From contig CACRSC010000041.1 in NCBI GenBank assembly GCA_902651635.1, positions 177,801-241,800 of the forward strand: a stretch of DNA of 64,000 nt. The letters are read 5' to 3'. This DNA is from Mastigamoeba balamuthi. Taxonomy: Eukaryota > Evosea > Mastigamoebida > Mastigamoebidae. The notes beneath the pieces are model-generated. The model was not told the origin of the DNA. It saw only the letters and a program-made list of their open reading frames with translations, and made no database searches. Below, in pieces: positions 51,216 through 62,152 of this stretch. Position 1 is the stretch's first letter. Every line of letters begins with the position of its first letter. Position numbers and translations under genes: made by a program.

Positions 51216-53541
51216 TCAGTAGGGAATGGGGGTGCGCGGGCAGGGCTTCTTGATGACCCCCTCCTCCTGCATGCGCGCGATGAGCTGGCAGAGGCTCGAC
51301 ACGTCTGTCCCTTCTTGGACGATGGTGCCGACCATGAGGTAAGGCTTTCCGTCCCTGTAGAACCTCGAGACCCTGAAGTGGGAGATCTGCATCTGGACGA
51401 TCGTCGAGAGCGTGAACGGGGAGTCGGGGACCGTCACGCTGGCCCGGACCAGGAAGTGGCCGTCGGGGCGCAGGCGGAGGCGGTCCGCTGCGACGCTCTT
51501 GTCGATGCACCCGTGGAACCACTGCTGCGAAGCGAGCCTGTCCGCCGCGAGGATGTGGTCCCGCGAGAACCCGCCGAACCACCTCCTGAACTGCTCGAGC
51601 TTCTCCATCGTGACCGGCATGTCCTTCCGCTCCGTGTGGCAGAACAGCCCCGGCAGGCCGTACCAGTCCGGGTCCGGGTTCTTGGACTCGTCGTGGTCCA
51701 GCGGGAGGGTCCGCAGCAGCTTCTCCGACTCAAATTTGCCCTCGAAGGCGCTGGGGAGCTTGAACTCGCTCATGAGGACGGACCGGAACCTCGACCAGGG
51801 CACCGCCTCGAGCAGCGGGTTGAGGAAGTACTTCTTCCAGAACTCGACTGCCTCGCCGCCGAGGCACGCCTCGACGATGATCTCCTCGAGCGAGCGCGCG
51901 ACCACGGCGAACGTCGGGCGCTTCTCGGGAGACGCGTCCCAGCACAGCTGGATGAGATTCGCGACCGGCGGGGGCACTCCCCTGAGGTCGGGCCTCTCGT
52001 TTCGACCGACCACGGCGGCCACGAAGGGCTGCAGCTCCGAGAAGTTCGAGAACGCGTACTGGCCGGTCATGAGCTCCCACAGGATGAGCCCGAACGAGTA
52101 GACGTCGACGCTGAAGTCCAGCGTGCCGTTGGCCAGCACCTCGGGCGCGGCGTACAGGGCGGTTCCCTTGACGCGGTCGATGTCGCGGATCTTGTGGCCG
52201 GACCGGATGATCTCGCTGAACCCAAAGTCGGACACGTGCACGCGGTTGTTCTCGTCCAGCAGCAGGTTCGCCGGCTTCAGGTCCCGGTGCGCGATGTTGC
52301 AGATGCCGTGCAGCCAGTTCATTCCCATTGCCTGTGGTTCATAGGTGTCGCTTGGGGTCAGTGTGCCGTGCGGACTGGCACCACACGACGGGGGCAGCTA
52401 CGGCTACGGACCGCGTCGAGGGCCATGTGGAGCTTGTCGGTGAGGCTCAGGGAGGCGAAGCGCGGGCCGTGGATGACGCTCTCGAGGTCGCAGGTCATGA
52501 GCTCGGTGACGATGATGAGCCGCCCGGGCTCTGTGCAGGCGCCCAGGAACATGACGACGTTGGGGTTGTTGACGCGCCGCATGATCGTCACCTCGTGCCT
52601 GAACGACCGCAGCTGGTGCTCCGTCAGGTCCTGCTTGCGCGGCACCTTGGCCGCCACCACCTGCCCCCGCACCCGCGCCCTGAAGACGCGCCCAAAGGCC
52701 CCCTCGCCTATGAGGTCGCGGACGGGGTCGTACTTGATCTCGTGCGACGCAATCTCCGGGTGCTCCGCTGCGGACCACGACTCCTCGGACCCGCCCCGCG
52801 CGTCGTCGGGCTCCGGCTTTGCTGGCGCGGCGCGCTCGGGCGCCGGGGCCGAGGCGGCGATGCTCGGCTCCTCGGGCTGCTGCTGCTGCCGAGTGGGGGA
52901 CTTGGCCTTCTTGTGGTCCTTGTGCTCCCTGCGCTCCTTGTGGTCCTTGTGCTTCTTGTGGTGGTGCTTCTTCGCGGACCCCTCGCTGGCCGCGTTCTCG
53001 CTGTCGGCGGTGGGCGAGAGGACCGCCGGGGGCGGGGCAGCCGCCGCCGTGGACTTGGTGGCGCAGGGGCTGCCCGTGGCGAGCGAGGGCAGCGAGGCGC
53101 CCACTGCCCTCTGCGCCGCCGGCGAGCTCTCGGGCGGAATCAGCGTGGCCTGCTCGAACCCCAGGGTCACCGCCCTCGGGGCCGCCAGCCCGATCAGCCT
53201 CGCGATCGTCTTGACGCACTGGTCCAGCAGCGCCTCGGCGCCCTTACGGCCCGGTTGTCACAGAAAAGCGAGTCAACAACACCAGAAAAGCGAAACGGGC
53301 GAAAAACAGACTGGCGGGGCGGACGCAAAGAGTGGCTCACAGCGGGGACCACGTGCGTGTCGGGGTCGCAGAGCGAGTCGAGGCGGGCCTGCATGGACAT
53401 GAGGTTGCGGAGCGCGGGGCTGATCTGGGCGATGCTGGGCTTGGGCCCCCAGGCGCCCACTGCGGCCAGCTGGGCCCTCACCTCGCTCAGGAAGCGCGCC
53501 TCGCCAGCCTCCTGGGCCGCCCGTGCAAGTGCCTCCGCCAT
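51216..53541 (-). CDS. SHK-type protein kinase with C-terminal SH2 domain
   Basis: Three exons (53353-53541, 52412-53242, 51216-52331), 711 residues. After MAEALARAAQEAGEARFLSE and a disordered His/Lys-rich linker, the kinase shows YDPVRDLIGEGAFGRVFRAR, VVAAKVPRKQDL, NWLHGICNIAHRDLKPANLL, VSDFGFSEII and GTALYAAPEVLANGTLDFSV. Then comes EIIVEACLGGEAVEFWKKYF, the region linking kinase and SH2 in SHK proteins, and an SH2 domain (QQWFHGCIDKSVAADRLRLR, GHFLVRASVTVPDSPFTLST, ISHFRVSRF) with the phosphotyrosine-binding Arg in FLVRAS. SHK kinases are known from Dictyostelium and other amoebozoans, making this gene a lineage clue. The 313 bases upstream (53542-53854) contain no gene and should hold the promoter. 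Confidence 0.9.
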
Positions 53542-53854
53542 GGTCGGGGTCGCGTGGGGCGGTGTGCGGTCGGTCGTCTTTCGAGGGGGGCCGGACCGGA
53601 ATGTGCAACTCCGACGCTCGGAAACGAGGAACGAAAATGCGCCGCCCTCACACAACGCAAACGCGTTGATTCGTTTACCAACGGATAAGTTATCTCGCGA
53701 AAACGGCAAGCGCGGGAGGCCTTAAGTGCACTTGCTTGCACCTGCTGATCGCTTCGCTGAAGCAACAACGAAAATGACGCAATTGGTTCTTTCTATTGCA
53801 GAGATGCTGTGTGTTGTCGCCCCTTTGAGCCCGAGCGAGAGCCCCCGCCGCGGC

Positions 53855-54550
53855 TCACTGGCTCGCGGGGAAGGGAGCGAGGCCCCAGTGGGCGGGGTCG
53901 AAGTCTGCCAGAGACGCGAGCACCTGGTCGGCGCGGTCGAAAGCCCCGCTCTTCAGTGCAGGCGACTGCGGGTCGGGCACGGCGACGACGTGCATCCCCG
54001 CTGCGACGGCCGCCTGTACGCCGGCCGGGGCGTCCTCGAACACGAGCACCGAGCCCTCGGCGCCCTCGGGCAGCCCGAGCCTCCTGGCGGCCTCGAGGAA
54101 CATGTCCGGGGCCGGCTTGCCCCGCTTCACGCTCTTGTCGTCGCCGGGGACCACGGCGCTCACGAGGGACATCCACGGGTGGTTGGCCTGCTTGAGCGAG
54201 AGCGTGTGCGCGTCGCTGCCGGTGGCCAGGGCCAGTGGGACGCCCAGCGAGTGCAGATGGCGGACCAGACGCTCGGCGCCGGGCATCGCAGCGCACGTCG
54301 GCCACAGGTGGTCCTCTGCCTCGGTGCGGAGCTCGAGGAGGCGCTCGGGAGTGACGGGGAGGCCGAGGGCATCGATCATTATGCGGCACGCCTCGATGGG
54401 GCGGCGGCCCATGAGCTGCTGCTTGAGCTCCCAGGTGAACTCGACGCCATAGGGCTTCACGAGCTCCTTGGCTGCCACGCTGTAGAGGCTCTCCGTGTCC
54501 AGCAGAGTGCCGTCGACGTCGAAGATAACGTGGGTGATCTTGCGCGCCAT
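53855..54550 (-). CDS. HAD-superfamily phosphatase (HDHD1 / pseudouridine-5'-phosphatase-like)
   Basis: Intronless, 231 residues. Motif I is HVIFDVDGTLLDTE with nucleophile Asp11 and acid/base Asp13; motif II is ALATGSD; motif III is the Lys in KRGKPAPDMFLEAARRLG; motif IV is VFEDAPAGVQAAVAAGM. The cap is the alpha-helical C1 type inserted after motif I (YSVAAKELVKPYGVEFTWEL, MGRRPIEACRIMID). This pattern matches small-molecule phosphatases such as pseudouridine-5'-phosphatase or GS1/HDHD1; the substrate cannot be read from sequence. It is head-to-head with RAD54, 116 bases between ATG codons, with a hairpin in the spacer. Confidence 0.9.
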   Translation of the reverse strand: MARKITHVIFDVDGTLLDTESLYSVAAKELVKPYGVEFTWELKQQLMGRRPIEACRIMIDALGLPVTPERLLELRTEAEDHLWPTCAAMPGAERLVRHLHSLGVPLALATGSDAHTLSLKQANHPWMSLVSAVVPGDDKSVKRGKPAPDMFLEAARRLGLPEGAEGSVLVFEDAPAGVQAAVAAGMHVVAVPDPQSPALKSGAFDRADQVLASLADFDPAHWGLAPFPASQ

Positions 54551-54621
54551 TGCTCCTGTGTAGCTGTGGTTGTGTTAATTGTGTCATCACGACAGTAATA
54601 TCTCGCTGATCTCCGCTGAAA

Positions 54622-54662
54622 GGATCTTTGGACACAGAATCTCTTTCTGTGTCCAAAGATCC
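54622..54662. repeat. Perfect 18-bp inverted repeat immediately before the RAD54 ATG
   Basis: GGATCTTTGGACACAGAA at 54622-54639 and its exact reverse complement at 54645-54662 are separated by five bases (TCTCT). The right arm ends four bases before the RAD54 start codon. It sits in the spacer between divergent HAD-phosphatase and RAD54 genes. It could act as an RNA hairpin in the RAD54 leader or as a palindromic binding site in DNA. Confidence 0.9.
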
Positions 54663-54666
54663 GCGA

Positions 54667-57600
54667 ATGAGGCGCAGCGCAGCGCCCTCGCAGCTGGCCC
54701 TCAAGCGGTTCAAGCAAGCGGATGGCGCGCCAGTCGATCTGCCCCGTGCTCCTGGGTCTGGCTCGTCGAAGGATCCGGCACCTCCAGTGCACACGCCCCA
54801 CGCCGGCCCTTTTTTTCTTCCTCTCACGCGCCCGAATCCTGTTTTTGCGTTTATCATTGAAAGCCGAAGATGAACCACCTCCTGCTGTACGAGAGGCTGC
54901 TCAAGGCCAAGGACCCTGCGGCCGAGGACGCCGGGAGCGAGGACGAGGACGAGCAGGAGAAGGAGGACACGGGGCCCATGCCCCGCGTCCCCGCGCTGGC
55001 CCTCGGGGCCTCGCCGCTGTACTACTGGGCCCGCTGGCAGAAGCACCGCGACGCCTTCTCCGTATGGCCCCCGCCCGCTCAGGATCCCCTCCCTCCCTCA
55101 TACGGGCCGCAGGACAAGACGGTGTCGATACTCGAGGTGAAGCACGACGAGGCGAGGCTCGTGGGGATGGACGGCAAGGCGCTCGCAAAGGTCTCGCTGA
55201 CGCGCGTGGCCGACGAGAACGCGGAGGACGACGGCTTCCAGTGCCAGCGCGTCTACGTCAAGGGCAAGGAGGCGTGGCCCTGCGACGGCGGGCGCCTCGC
55301 GATGGGCAACAAGGACGTCACTGTGCACTCGCAGATACCCGCCGAGCGGTTCCTCAACGGGTCCGTGTTCCTGTCCAAGCCACCCGACCTGGACGCCAAG
55401 CAGGCGGCAGCCAAGGTGGCCCTCGCGCCGACGAGGTCGACTGCTGTGCAGCCCAGGAGGGTGGTGCTCGCTGCTGCCCGGAGGAACACGGGGTGGGTGT
55501 GCCCGTTCAAGGACAGGGCGGCCGCGACCGCGCGCTGCAAGAGGTCCGAGCCGCTCTTCAACCCGCACGCGCCAGGCGCGGTGGTGCTGTGGAAGCCGGG
55601 GCCGCTGCAGACGTCCAAGGTCGCCGTCGTCGTGGACCCCGTGCTGGCAGAGAAGATGAGGCCGCACCAGAAGGAGGGCGTGCAGTTCATGTACGACTGC
55701 GTGATGGGCATCCGTGGAGGGTACAAGGGCAACGGGTGCATCCTGGTGCGACAGCCTTGCGCCTGCCTGCGTGCCCCCTCTCAGCCCCAGATCAGGCAGA
55801 CGGCATGGGGCTGGGGAAGACCATCCAGGCCATCACCCTCATGTGGACTCTCCTCAGGCAGGGGTGCGTTTTGCCTGCAAGGCCCGCATTTTGTTCACTT
55901 GTGCACCAATCAGGCCCGACGGGGAAGCAGCTGTCAAAAAGGCTCTGATCGTGGCACCGAGCAGCCTCGTGGCAAACTGGCAGAAGGAGTTCCACAAATG
56001 GCTGGTTTGTTCTGCTCCTACTTTCTTTCAAAACTCAAAACTCGATTCTATCAGGGCGATGCGGTCCAGGTCGCTGCTGTGGCTGACTCATCGGCCAAGT
56101 CCGTGAAGCAACTCACGGACATCTCGTATGGCTCTGCGGATGTGCTTGTCATCTCGTACGACCAGCTGAAAATCCGTATTGACGAGATTGCCAAACTCGA
56201 GTACTAGTCCCCCCTCAGATGCGTACACAGCTGACTCACTGTGGTCAGAACCCTCGACCTCATCGTGTGCGACGAGGGCCATAAGCTCAAGAACGCCAAC
56301 ATCCAATGCGCACAAGCGGTCTCCTCTCTCAAGGCACGAACCCCCACAAACCGTGAACACCCGTGGATAACAGCGATTCTGCAGACAAAGAGGAGGATCA
56401 TCCTCTCGGGTACCCCGATCCAGAACGACCTCGAGGAGTTCTACGCGATGGTCAATTTCGTAAACCCGGGTGTCCTGGGAGAGCTCGGCGCCTTCAAGAA
56501 GGCACGATACTCGTTGCTGAACGTCTACTGACAGATGCATATCAGGTGTGGGAGCAGCCTATCCTGGAAGGTAGAGACCCCAGTGCGACGCCAGAGCAGA
56601 AGGAGCTCGGAGACATGCGCTCGAAGGAGCTGAGCCGCGTCACTGCGCAGTTCATTCTGCGTCGCTCAAACGCCATCAACCGCAAATACCTGCCGACAAA
56701 GACTGAGTACACGGTCTTCTGCCGCATGACCGACCTCCAGAGGACCTTGTACGAACGCCTGGTCACTGACTGCGGGCCAAAGGCGACGGGCAGTGCCAAG
56801 GTCGAGCCCCTGCAGCTAATCACGGCCCTGAAGAAGCTGTGCAACCACCCGTGCCTTCTGCTGGATATGACTGAGGCGTTTCCGTGGCTGCACGAGGTCG
56901 TACCGAAGAACCTGGACTTCGACACGGAGCTCTCCGGGAAGGTCAGCTTCCTCGAGAGCCTGATCACGTCGATACGCTCCAACTCGAAGGAGAAGATCGT
57001 TATTGTGTCCAACTACACGCAGACGCTCGATGCGCTCGGCGCATGGTTCCGCGAGCAGCGGTGGCCATTCTTCCAGCTCGACGGAAAGACCACAGTCGGC
57101 AAGAGGCAGCAGCTCGTCGACCGGTTCAACGACCCCCTCTGCCCGGAGTTTGTGCGCATCCCGCGGTTACTTCTGCTTGCGTGCGCCCTAACCTGTGTCG
57201 GCGGCCTAGATCTTCCTGCTGAGCTCGAAGGCAGGCGGGTGCGGCCTCAACCTGATCGGGGCGTGCCATCTGGTCATGTTCGACCCCGACTGGAACCCCG
57301 CCAACGATGACCAGGCGATGGCCCGCGTGTGGCGCGACGGCCAGAAGAGCCGCGTCAGGATCTACAGGACCCTCACGACGGCGTCGATCGAGGAGAAGAT
57401 CTTCCAGCGCCAGGTCACCAAGATCGCGCTGTCCAACCAGGTGGTCGACAGGGCCGAGTCGGAGAACAACTTCTCCTCGTCGGAGCTGCGCGAGCTGTTC
57501 GCCCTGGGGTCTCCGCAGGTTATTTGCGAGACGCACGACATGCTGGGCTGCCGCTGCTCGCCCTCGGTGCGCGTGCCGTCGCACAGGAAGAAGGGGCTCC

Positions 57601-57809
57601 AGATCGACGCGCTGTCGTCGTACACCCACGCGAGCGATCTCAAGATCCTCGACGACCCCATCATGCTCAATGCCAAGCAGGTGTCCTTTGTCTTCGCCAT
57701 CACGAAGGAGCCAACCACTGTCGAGGAGCCCGCCGAGAGTGAGTGCGGGGATGAGTGCGCCGACGAGGCGCAGGAAGACACCGAAATGGCCACTCGCTCT
57801 GGGGAGTAA
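54667..57809 (+). CDS. RAD54: DNA repair translocase RAD54
   Basis: SNF2-family motor partnering RAD51 in homologous recombination. Exons: 54667-54786, 54864-55745, 55796-55863, 55914-56004, 56055-56200, 56249-56522, 56546-57151, 57210-57809. The N-terminus [15 protein letters not shown] matches RAD54. Motifs: [153 protein letters not shown] and the C-terminal zinc-binding DMLGCRCSP. Motif I reads ADGMGLGKT where most relatives have ADEMGLGKT. Intron 56523-56545 is only 23 nt, yet essential for frame; a 21-nt in-frame GT-AG candidate lies at 56353-56373. About 900 residues. Confidence 0.93.
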
Positions 57810-57879
57810 GCGCTGTGCCACCAGACACACTGAGCCAACCGGAAGTTATGTTGCGCTACAAATTGTGTCCAGCACCCGC

Positions 57880-58284
57880 TCAGCGGAGGCTCCTGCATAT
57901 CTGAACTAGCACAGCCGTGCCGCCAAGGCAGAGCAAGGCGCACGAGGACGAGCCGATGACCGTGACAGCAATTGATCCACCCCTGTTCAGAGAACACCAA
58001 TCCGCTCCTCGGGTACACACTGTGAGCCTGGCATAAGAAGCGGACTCAGCGATGAGAACGCACGGCCGCCGACGATGGCCATGGGGAGGAACATCAGCCC
58101 GCAGCAGAGCAGGCAGGGGCCCATCAGGAAGATCTTCTGGCGGCGGTGTGTTATTCAGAGCGCCCAGGCGAGGAAGAGGGCGCACGCAGTAGTCCATGCC
58201 ACTGGGCATCCGCGTGGCAGCGGCAAAGCCGATCAAGAGGGCGAGCACGAGTAGGCCACGGGCGTTTTCCGATAACGCGTCCAT
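57880..58284 (-). CDS. Small three-helix membrane protein
   Basis: Three exons (58186-58284, 58021-58136, 57880-57982), 105 residues; introns of 49 and 38 nt, the latter ending CTGAACAG. The protein reads MDALSENARGLLVLALLIGF, then AAATRMPSGMDYC; KIFLMGPCLLCCGLMFLPMA, then IVGGRAFSSLSPLLMPGSQ; and GGSIAVTVIGSSSCALLCLG, then GTAVLVQICRSLR. Each exon encodes about one hydrophobic helix, and only the spliced frame gives three helices in a row; reading straight through replaces the middle helix by a polar Pro/Arg-rich stretch. No family is recognised. It lies tail-to-tail with RAD54 (70 bases between stop codons) and head-to-head with the CRIB kinase gene. Confidence 0.6.
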   Translation of the reverse strand: MDALSENARGLLVLALLIGFAAATRMPSGMDYCVRPLPRLGALNNTPPPEDLPDGPLPALLRADVPPHGHRRRPCVLIAESASYARLTVCTRGADWCSLNRGGSIAVTVIGSSSCALLCLGGTAVLVQICRSLR

Positions 58285-58686
58285 GGTGGCCGGATCGCTT
58301 CAGAGAACGAGCAACTGGTGAAATACTCGCAAGGAAAAATGATTCCTCCTGATATCCCGTCTCACCGCTGAGAAGTCTGATTCCGGCCGTGACGCAGAAA
58401 TCCCAAAAAGCAACAGACCTCCCCCCGGTGTCTCAACCAGCTCGGCGCCTGCGAGGGGACCCGCGCAACTCTGGATCCGACCGAGATAGCGAAATCTGTC
58501 CAGCTGAGAGAGATTGATTCTCAGCTTTTCTCCGGCGGCGGTCATCATCAGCATGAACACGCCCGTCCCTGTGCGCACCCCCGACGAACGCAGTGCGCTT
58601 CTCCCCCACCGCGCCGTCCCCCCACTCCGCCCCTGTGCTCTCCCCACCGCTGACGGGCTGCCGCCGCAGGGCGATGGAGGTTCTCG

Positions 58687-61600
58687 ATGGACGAGGTCGC
58701 TGCAGACACGCCGCCGCGGAGCGCACCGCCCGGCGGGCCCCAGGCGCCCCAGGCCTCGCCCAGCGACCCGCCCGGGTCGTCTGAGAAGGACAAGCGCGTC
58801 AGCAAGTCCGGCGGCTTCTGGAAGTCGAAAAAGTCCCACAAAAGTGCGCCGCGCGCTCAGAGCTGCCCCCCACTTCTCTTCTCTTCTCCACTCCGCGTCT
58901 CTTGGCACGCAACTCTCCGCGCGGCGCCCCCAGTGCCCCCGTTGCCGCAGAGAACCCCACGGTGGGGCATGCGAGCGGGGAGGGAAATGCCGTGCGCCCG
59001 CTCGGGTGCGGCGTTGCCAGCAAGTGTGCAATGCGCGTTGTGTGCTTTTCCCCGGGGCCGCTGCTTTTGGTACTGGGGGCGTTGGAGGGGGGGGGAGTGG
59101 CGGTGGGGAACGGCCCCTTGGCGGGCGGCGGTTGGCTCACCCAGGGGAGAGGCGCGCCGCGGCAGGCGAGGTGGTGAGCCAGCCGTTCGGGGTGAAGCAC
59201 AACTGGCACGTGGACGTGGACCTCGTGTGGAAGGACAACAACCCCGAGGGCGTCTTCTCCAAACTCGAGATCCTGGGCCGCGGGCACGCACTGCCAGCGC
59301 GCGGGGAGCCCTCTCTGACCTCGGCCCTCGGCGCCGGCGCCGGGCAGGACGTACGGGGAGGTGTGGAAGGTGCGGCACGAGGAGATGCGGATCACGATGG
59401 CGGCGAAGCTGATACCGCTGGGCTGCGACCGCAGCCTCGAGCGCGAGATCTTCACGCTCAAGGCGTGCAGCTCGCCCAACATCGTCTCGTACTTCGGGAC
59501 GTACTTCCAGGGCGGGCTGCTCTGGGTGCTGATGGACTACTGCGACCTGGGCTCGCTGCGCGACTGCATGCGCACGATGGGCAGGTTCCTCTACGAGCGC
59601 GAGATCGCGGCCGTCGTCGGGGGCGCCCTGCGCGGGCTGCAGTACCTGCACGGCAGCCACATCGCGCACCTCGACGTCAAGGCGGCCAACATCCTGCTCG
59701 ACAGCGCGCTGCGCGTCAAGCTGGCCGACTTTGGCGTCTCGGAGCACCTGCACAAGGTCGAGAGCGAGCGCGAGTCGCAGTCGAGCGGCAACGCGACGGC
59801 CTCCGGGGTCGTCCGCATCCAGTCGCCGCCCAAGGCCCCGTGCGCCCTCATCGGGACGGTACCGCCAGCCGACCCCCCTCGCCACTGCTGAGACGCCTTC
59901 CCCACCTCTGGCTCGGCTCTCTGGCCACGGGTCGCTCACACCGTCCCCTCCCCCTCCCCCCCGCCTCGCGCGTGAGTGCAGCCATACTGGATCGCGCCAG
60001 AGATTGTGCTGAAGAAGGAGCACACGAGCAAGTGCGACATCTGGTCGCTGGGCATCACGGCGATCGAGCTGGCTGAGGGCAAGCCGCCAGGCGCGGGCAC
60101 AGACGCCATGGCCTTTATGCAGACGATACCCACGAACGCGCCACCGGTCCTCAAGGGTGCGGGAACGCGCCCTCCCCCTTGCCAGCGAAGCGCTCCTCAA
60201 GCAAGCGCTGCAGAGTCGCACAAGTGGTCCAAGGAGTTCAACGACTTCATCAGCAAGTGCCTTGTCAAGGACCACATCAAGCGGCTAAACGCCACGGAGC
60301 TCCTCGAGGTAGGAGAGCCACAGCACTTGCATGCCTGCTGGGGGTTTCACGCGTGCGCCCGCCAAAGCACCCGTTCGCCTGCGGGGTGTACGAGAGGGCT
60401 GCGGAGATCCTGCGGCCCCTGGCGAACCTCGTCGTCGTCACGCGCGAGAAGCTCAAGCTCGACATGGAGGCCCGCGCAGGCGAGGAGAAGAAGAGGGCGG
60501 AGCTCTCCTCCCGCGACACCAAGTCGCACGACGCCAACAGCTCCGCGGCAGAAGGAGGTGCCCTCCCTTCGCCTCCTCCGCTGGGGCTTCCCGCCCGCTC
60601 GGCCTGACTGCGCTGCCCGCAGACTTCTCCGAGAGGAGTTCGTGCACGACGCCCCTGAAGCACAAGCAGCAGCTCAGCGACCGCGCAAGCGCCAGCGCCG
60701 GGGCCTTCTCGGAGGGTCCGCGGCGTTGCCGGGTCCTCTGGGGCTGCGCCTCTAACGCCTTCTCTCTGCAGACCCGATATCGGAGGAGGTGGACAACGCG
60801 CCGCAGGGGTTCCCGGACATCAAGCCCCAGGACGTCGTGCCACAGAAGGCCGCTGCGCACCTGCTGTCGGACGATGCGTCCGGCGTGCCCTCGGACTACA
60901 GCGAGGAGAGGACGCCGAGGCACCACCGCGCCAGCATCTCCAAGGAGAGGAGGCCCAAGGCGGCGGTGGCCGCCGCCAGCGCGAGGGAAGAGGCCCAGGG
61001 CGTGGACACGGGGTCCAACAGGGAGGACGAGCAGGAGGCGCAGTGCCTGTCGACGTCGGCGCCGTCGCAGCACAGCAGCGCGTGGTCGCAGCTGCGCCAC
61101 TCGTCGTCGCCGCCGTCGGACAGCATGACGGACGGCGCGTCTGCCGACTGCGAGGAGGACGAGGAGGAGCAGCCCAAGCGGATCGTGCGGTCGCAGAGCC
61201 TCGCCAACGGCATCCGCAGCATGATCGCTGGTTTCTTCAAGAAGGAGGAGGGCGAGCGGCCTCTGTCGCAGCAGCAGCCGGACAGGAGGAGGTCGGGCAT
61301 CGTAGTCGTGTGCCCGCCCGAGCACCAGTCGTCGCACAGCACGCCGGGGGTTTCGGACCACTTCTTCACCGAGGCCACGCCGACGCCGCAGTACTCGCAT
61401 AGCGAGATCGCGGCCATCCGGACAGAGGTCGCTGCACTGCGCACGCAGGTGCAGGAGCTGCAGTCGCAGCTGCCGGACATTGTCGCCGCCGAGGTCCGAC
61501 AGTTCAGGGAGTCGATGCTGAAGATCGTCGACGACCGCGTTGCCGCGACGCTGCAGCGCGAGGCTCTGCTCAACTCGGTGATGAACGAGATACACAAAGA

Positions 61601-61967
61601 GTCGCACTCGCGCCAGTCGGCGGGCTCTGTGCGCCAGGTGGAGCGCCTGACGAAGCTGCGCGACGACCTGCGCGAGACGATACGCCTGGAGCTCATCGGC
61701 GTGCGGCGGGCCATGACGGACAGCGCCCCCGCAGCGCGTGACGTCCTGCGGTCGGACCTGCGCAACGAGGTTAAGTCGCTGGCCCAGGAGACTGTGGGCA
61801 GAGCGGACAGCCCGTCGCTGCCGCTGAGGGAGGCCATCCTGGCGCAGGTCCAGCAGGAGCTCGAGGCAGACCTCGACGAGCATATAAAGCGGTCCATACG
61901 TTCCGCTTGCCAGAGCGAAGTGCAGTCGTGCTTCCGCAAGGCGGGTGCGCAGGGCAAGAAGCTCTGA
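58687..61967 (+). CDS. CRIB-containing STE20/PAK-like protein kinase
   Basis: Eight exons (58687-58843, 59166-59283, 59348-59858, 59982-60156, 60214-60308, 60368-60557, 60623-60715, 60772-61967), 844 residues. A basic N-terminus (RVSKSGGFWKSKKSHK) leads into a CRIB-like motif, VVSQPFGVKHNWHVDVDL, for Cdc42/Rac binding. The kinase follows: GRGTYGEVWKV, AAKLIPL (Lys112), HIAHLDVKAANILL, KLADFGVSEHL, GT joined to PYWIAPEIVLKKEHTSKCDI. The catalytic loop is HLD, not HRD (Leu200). The P-loop forms only if intron 59284-59347 is GC-AG (CGG|GCACGC...GGGCAG). A long, partly coiled-coil tail (EIAAIRTEVAALRTQVQELQ) follows. A second ATG upstream (58553) has no phase-compatible splice, so 58687 is preferred. 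The 400 bases before it are shared promoter. Confidence 0.85.
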
Positions 61968-62152
61968 TGTAACGCTCACTTGATTGTAGTTTTGCAATAA
62001 CAATGTAACACGGGCCGTTTGTAGCAAATCAAACTCGTGTGCGTGCGATGCGTGTGTGTGCGTTGCGCTTGCGTTGTGATTGGTTGTGACGCAAGTTCAT
62101 CCCAGCCGCGCTTCGGGGGCAAAGAGGTAGTAGGGACCGCCTCACACGCTAG

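Noticed and set aside
51150-53402. Open frame of 750 codons on the plus strand opposite the SHK kinase
   Set aside because: Antisense shadow; low-complexity Arg/Leu/Val-rich translation, and the minus strand has all kinase and SH2 motifs.
53542-53854. Extra gene between the SHK kinase and the HAD phosphatase
   Set aside because: Short frames only, without motifs; better read as the SHK promoter and HAD 3' region.
60453-62027. Open frame of 524 codons on the minus strand opposite the CRIB kinase tail
   Set aside because: Antisense shadow with a Leu/Arg-rich translation; the plus-strand exon is phase-linked to the kinase domain.
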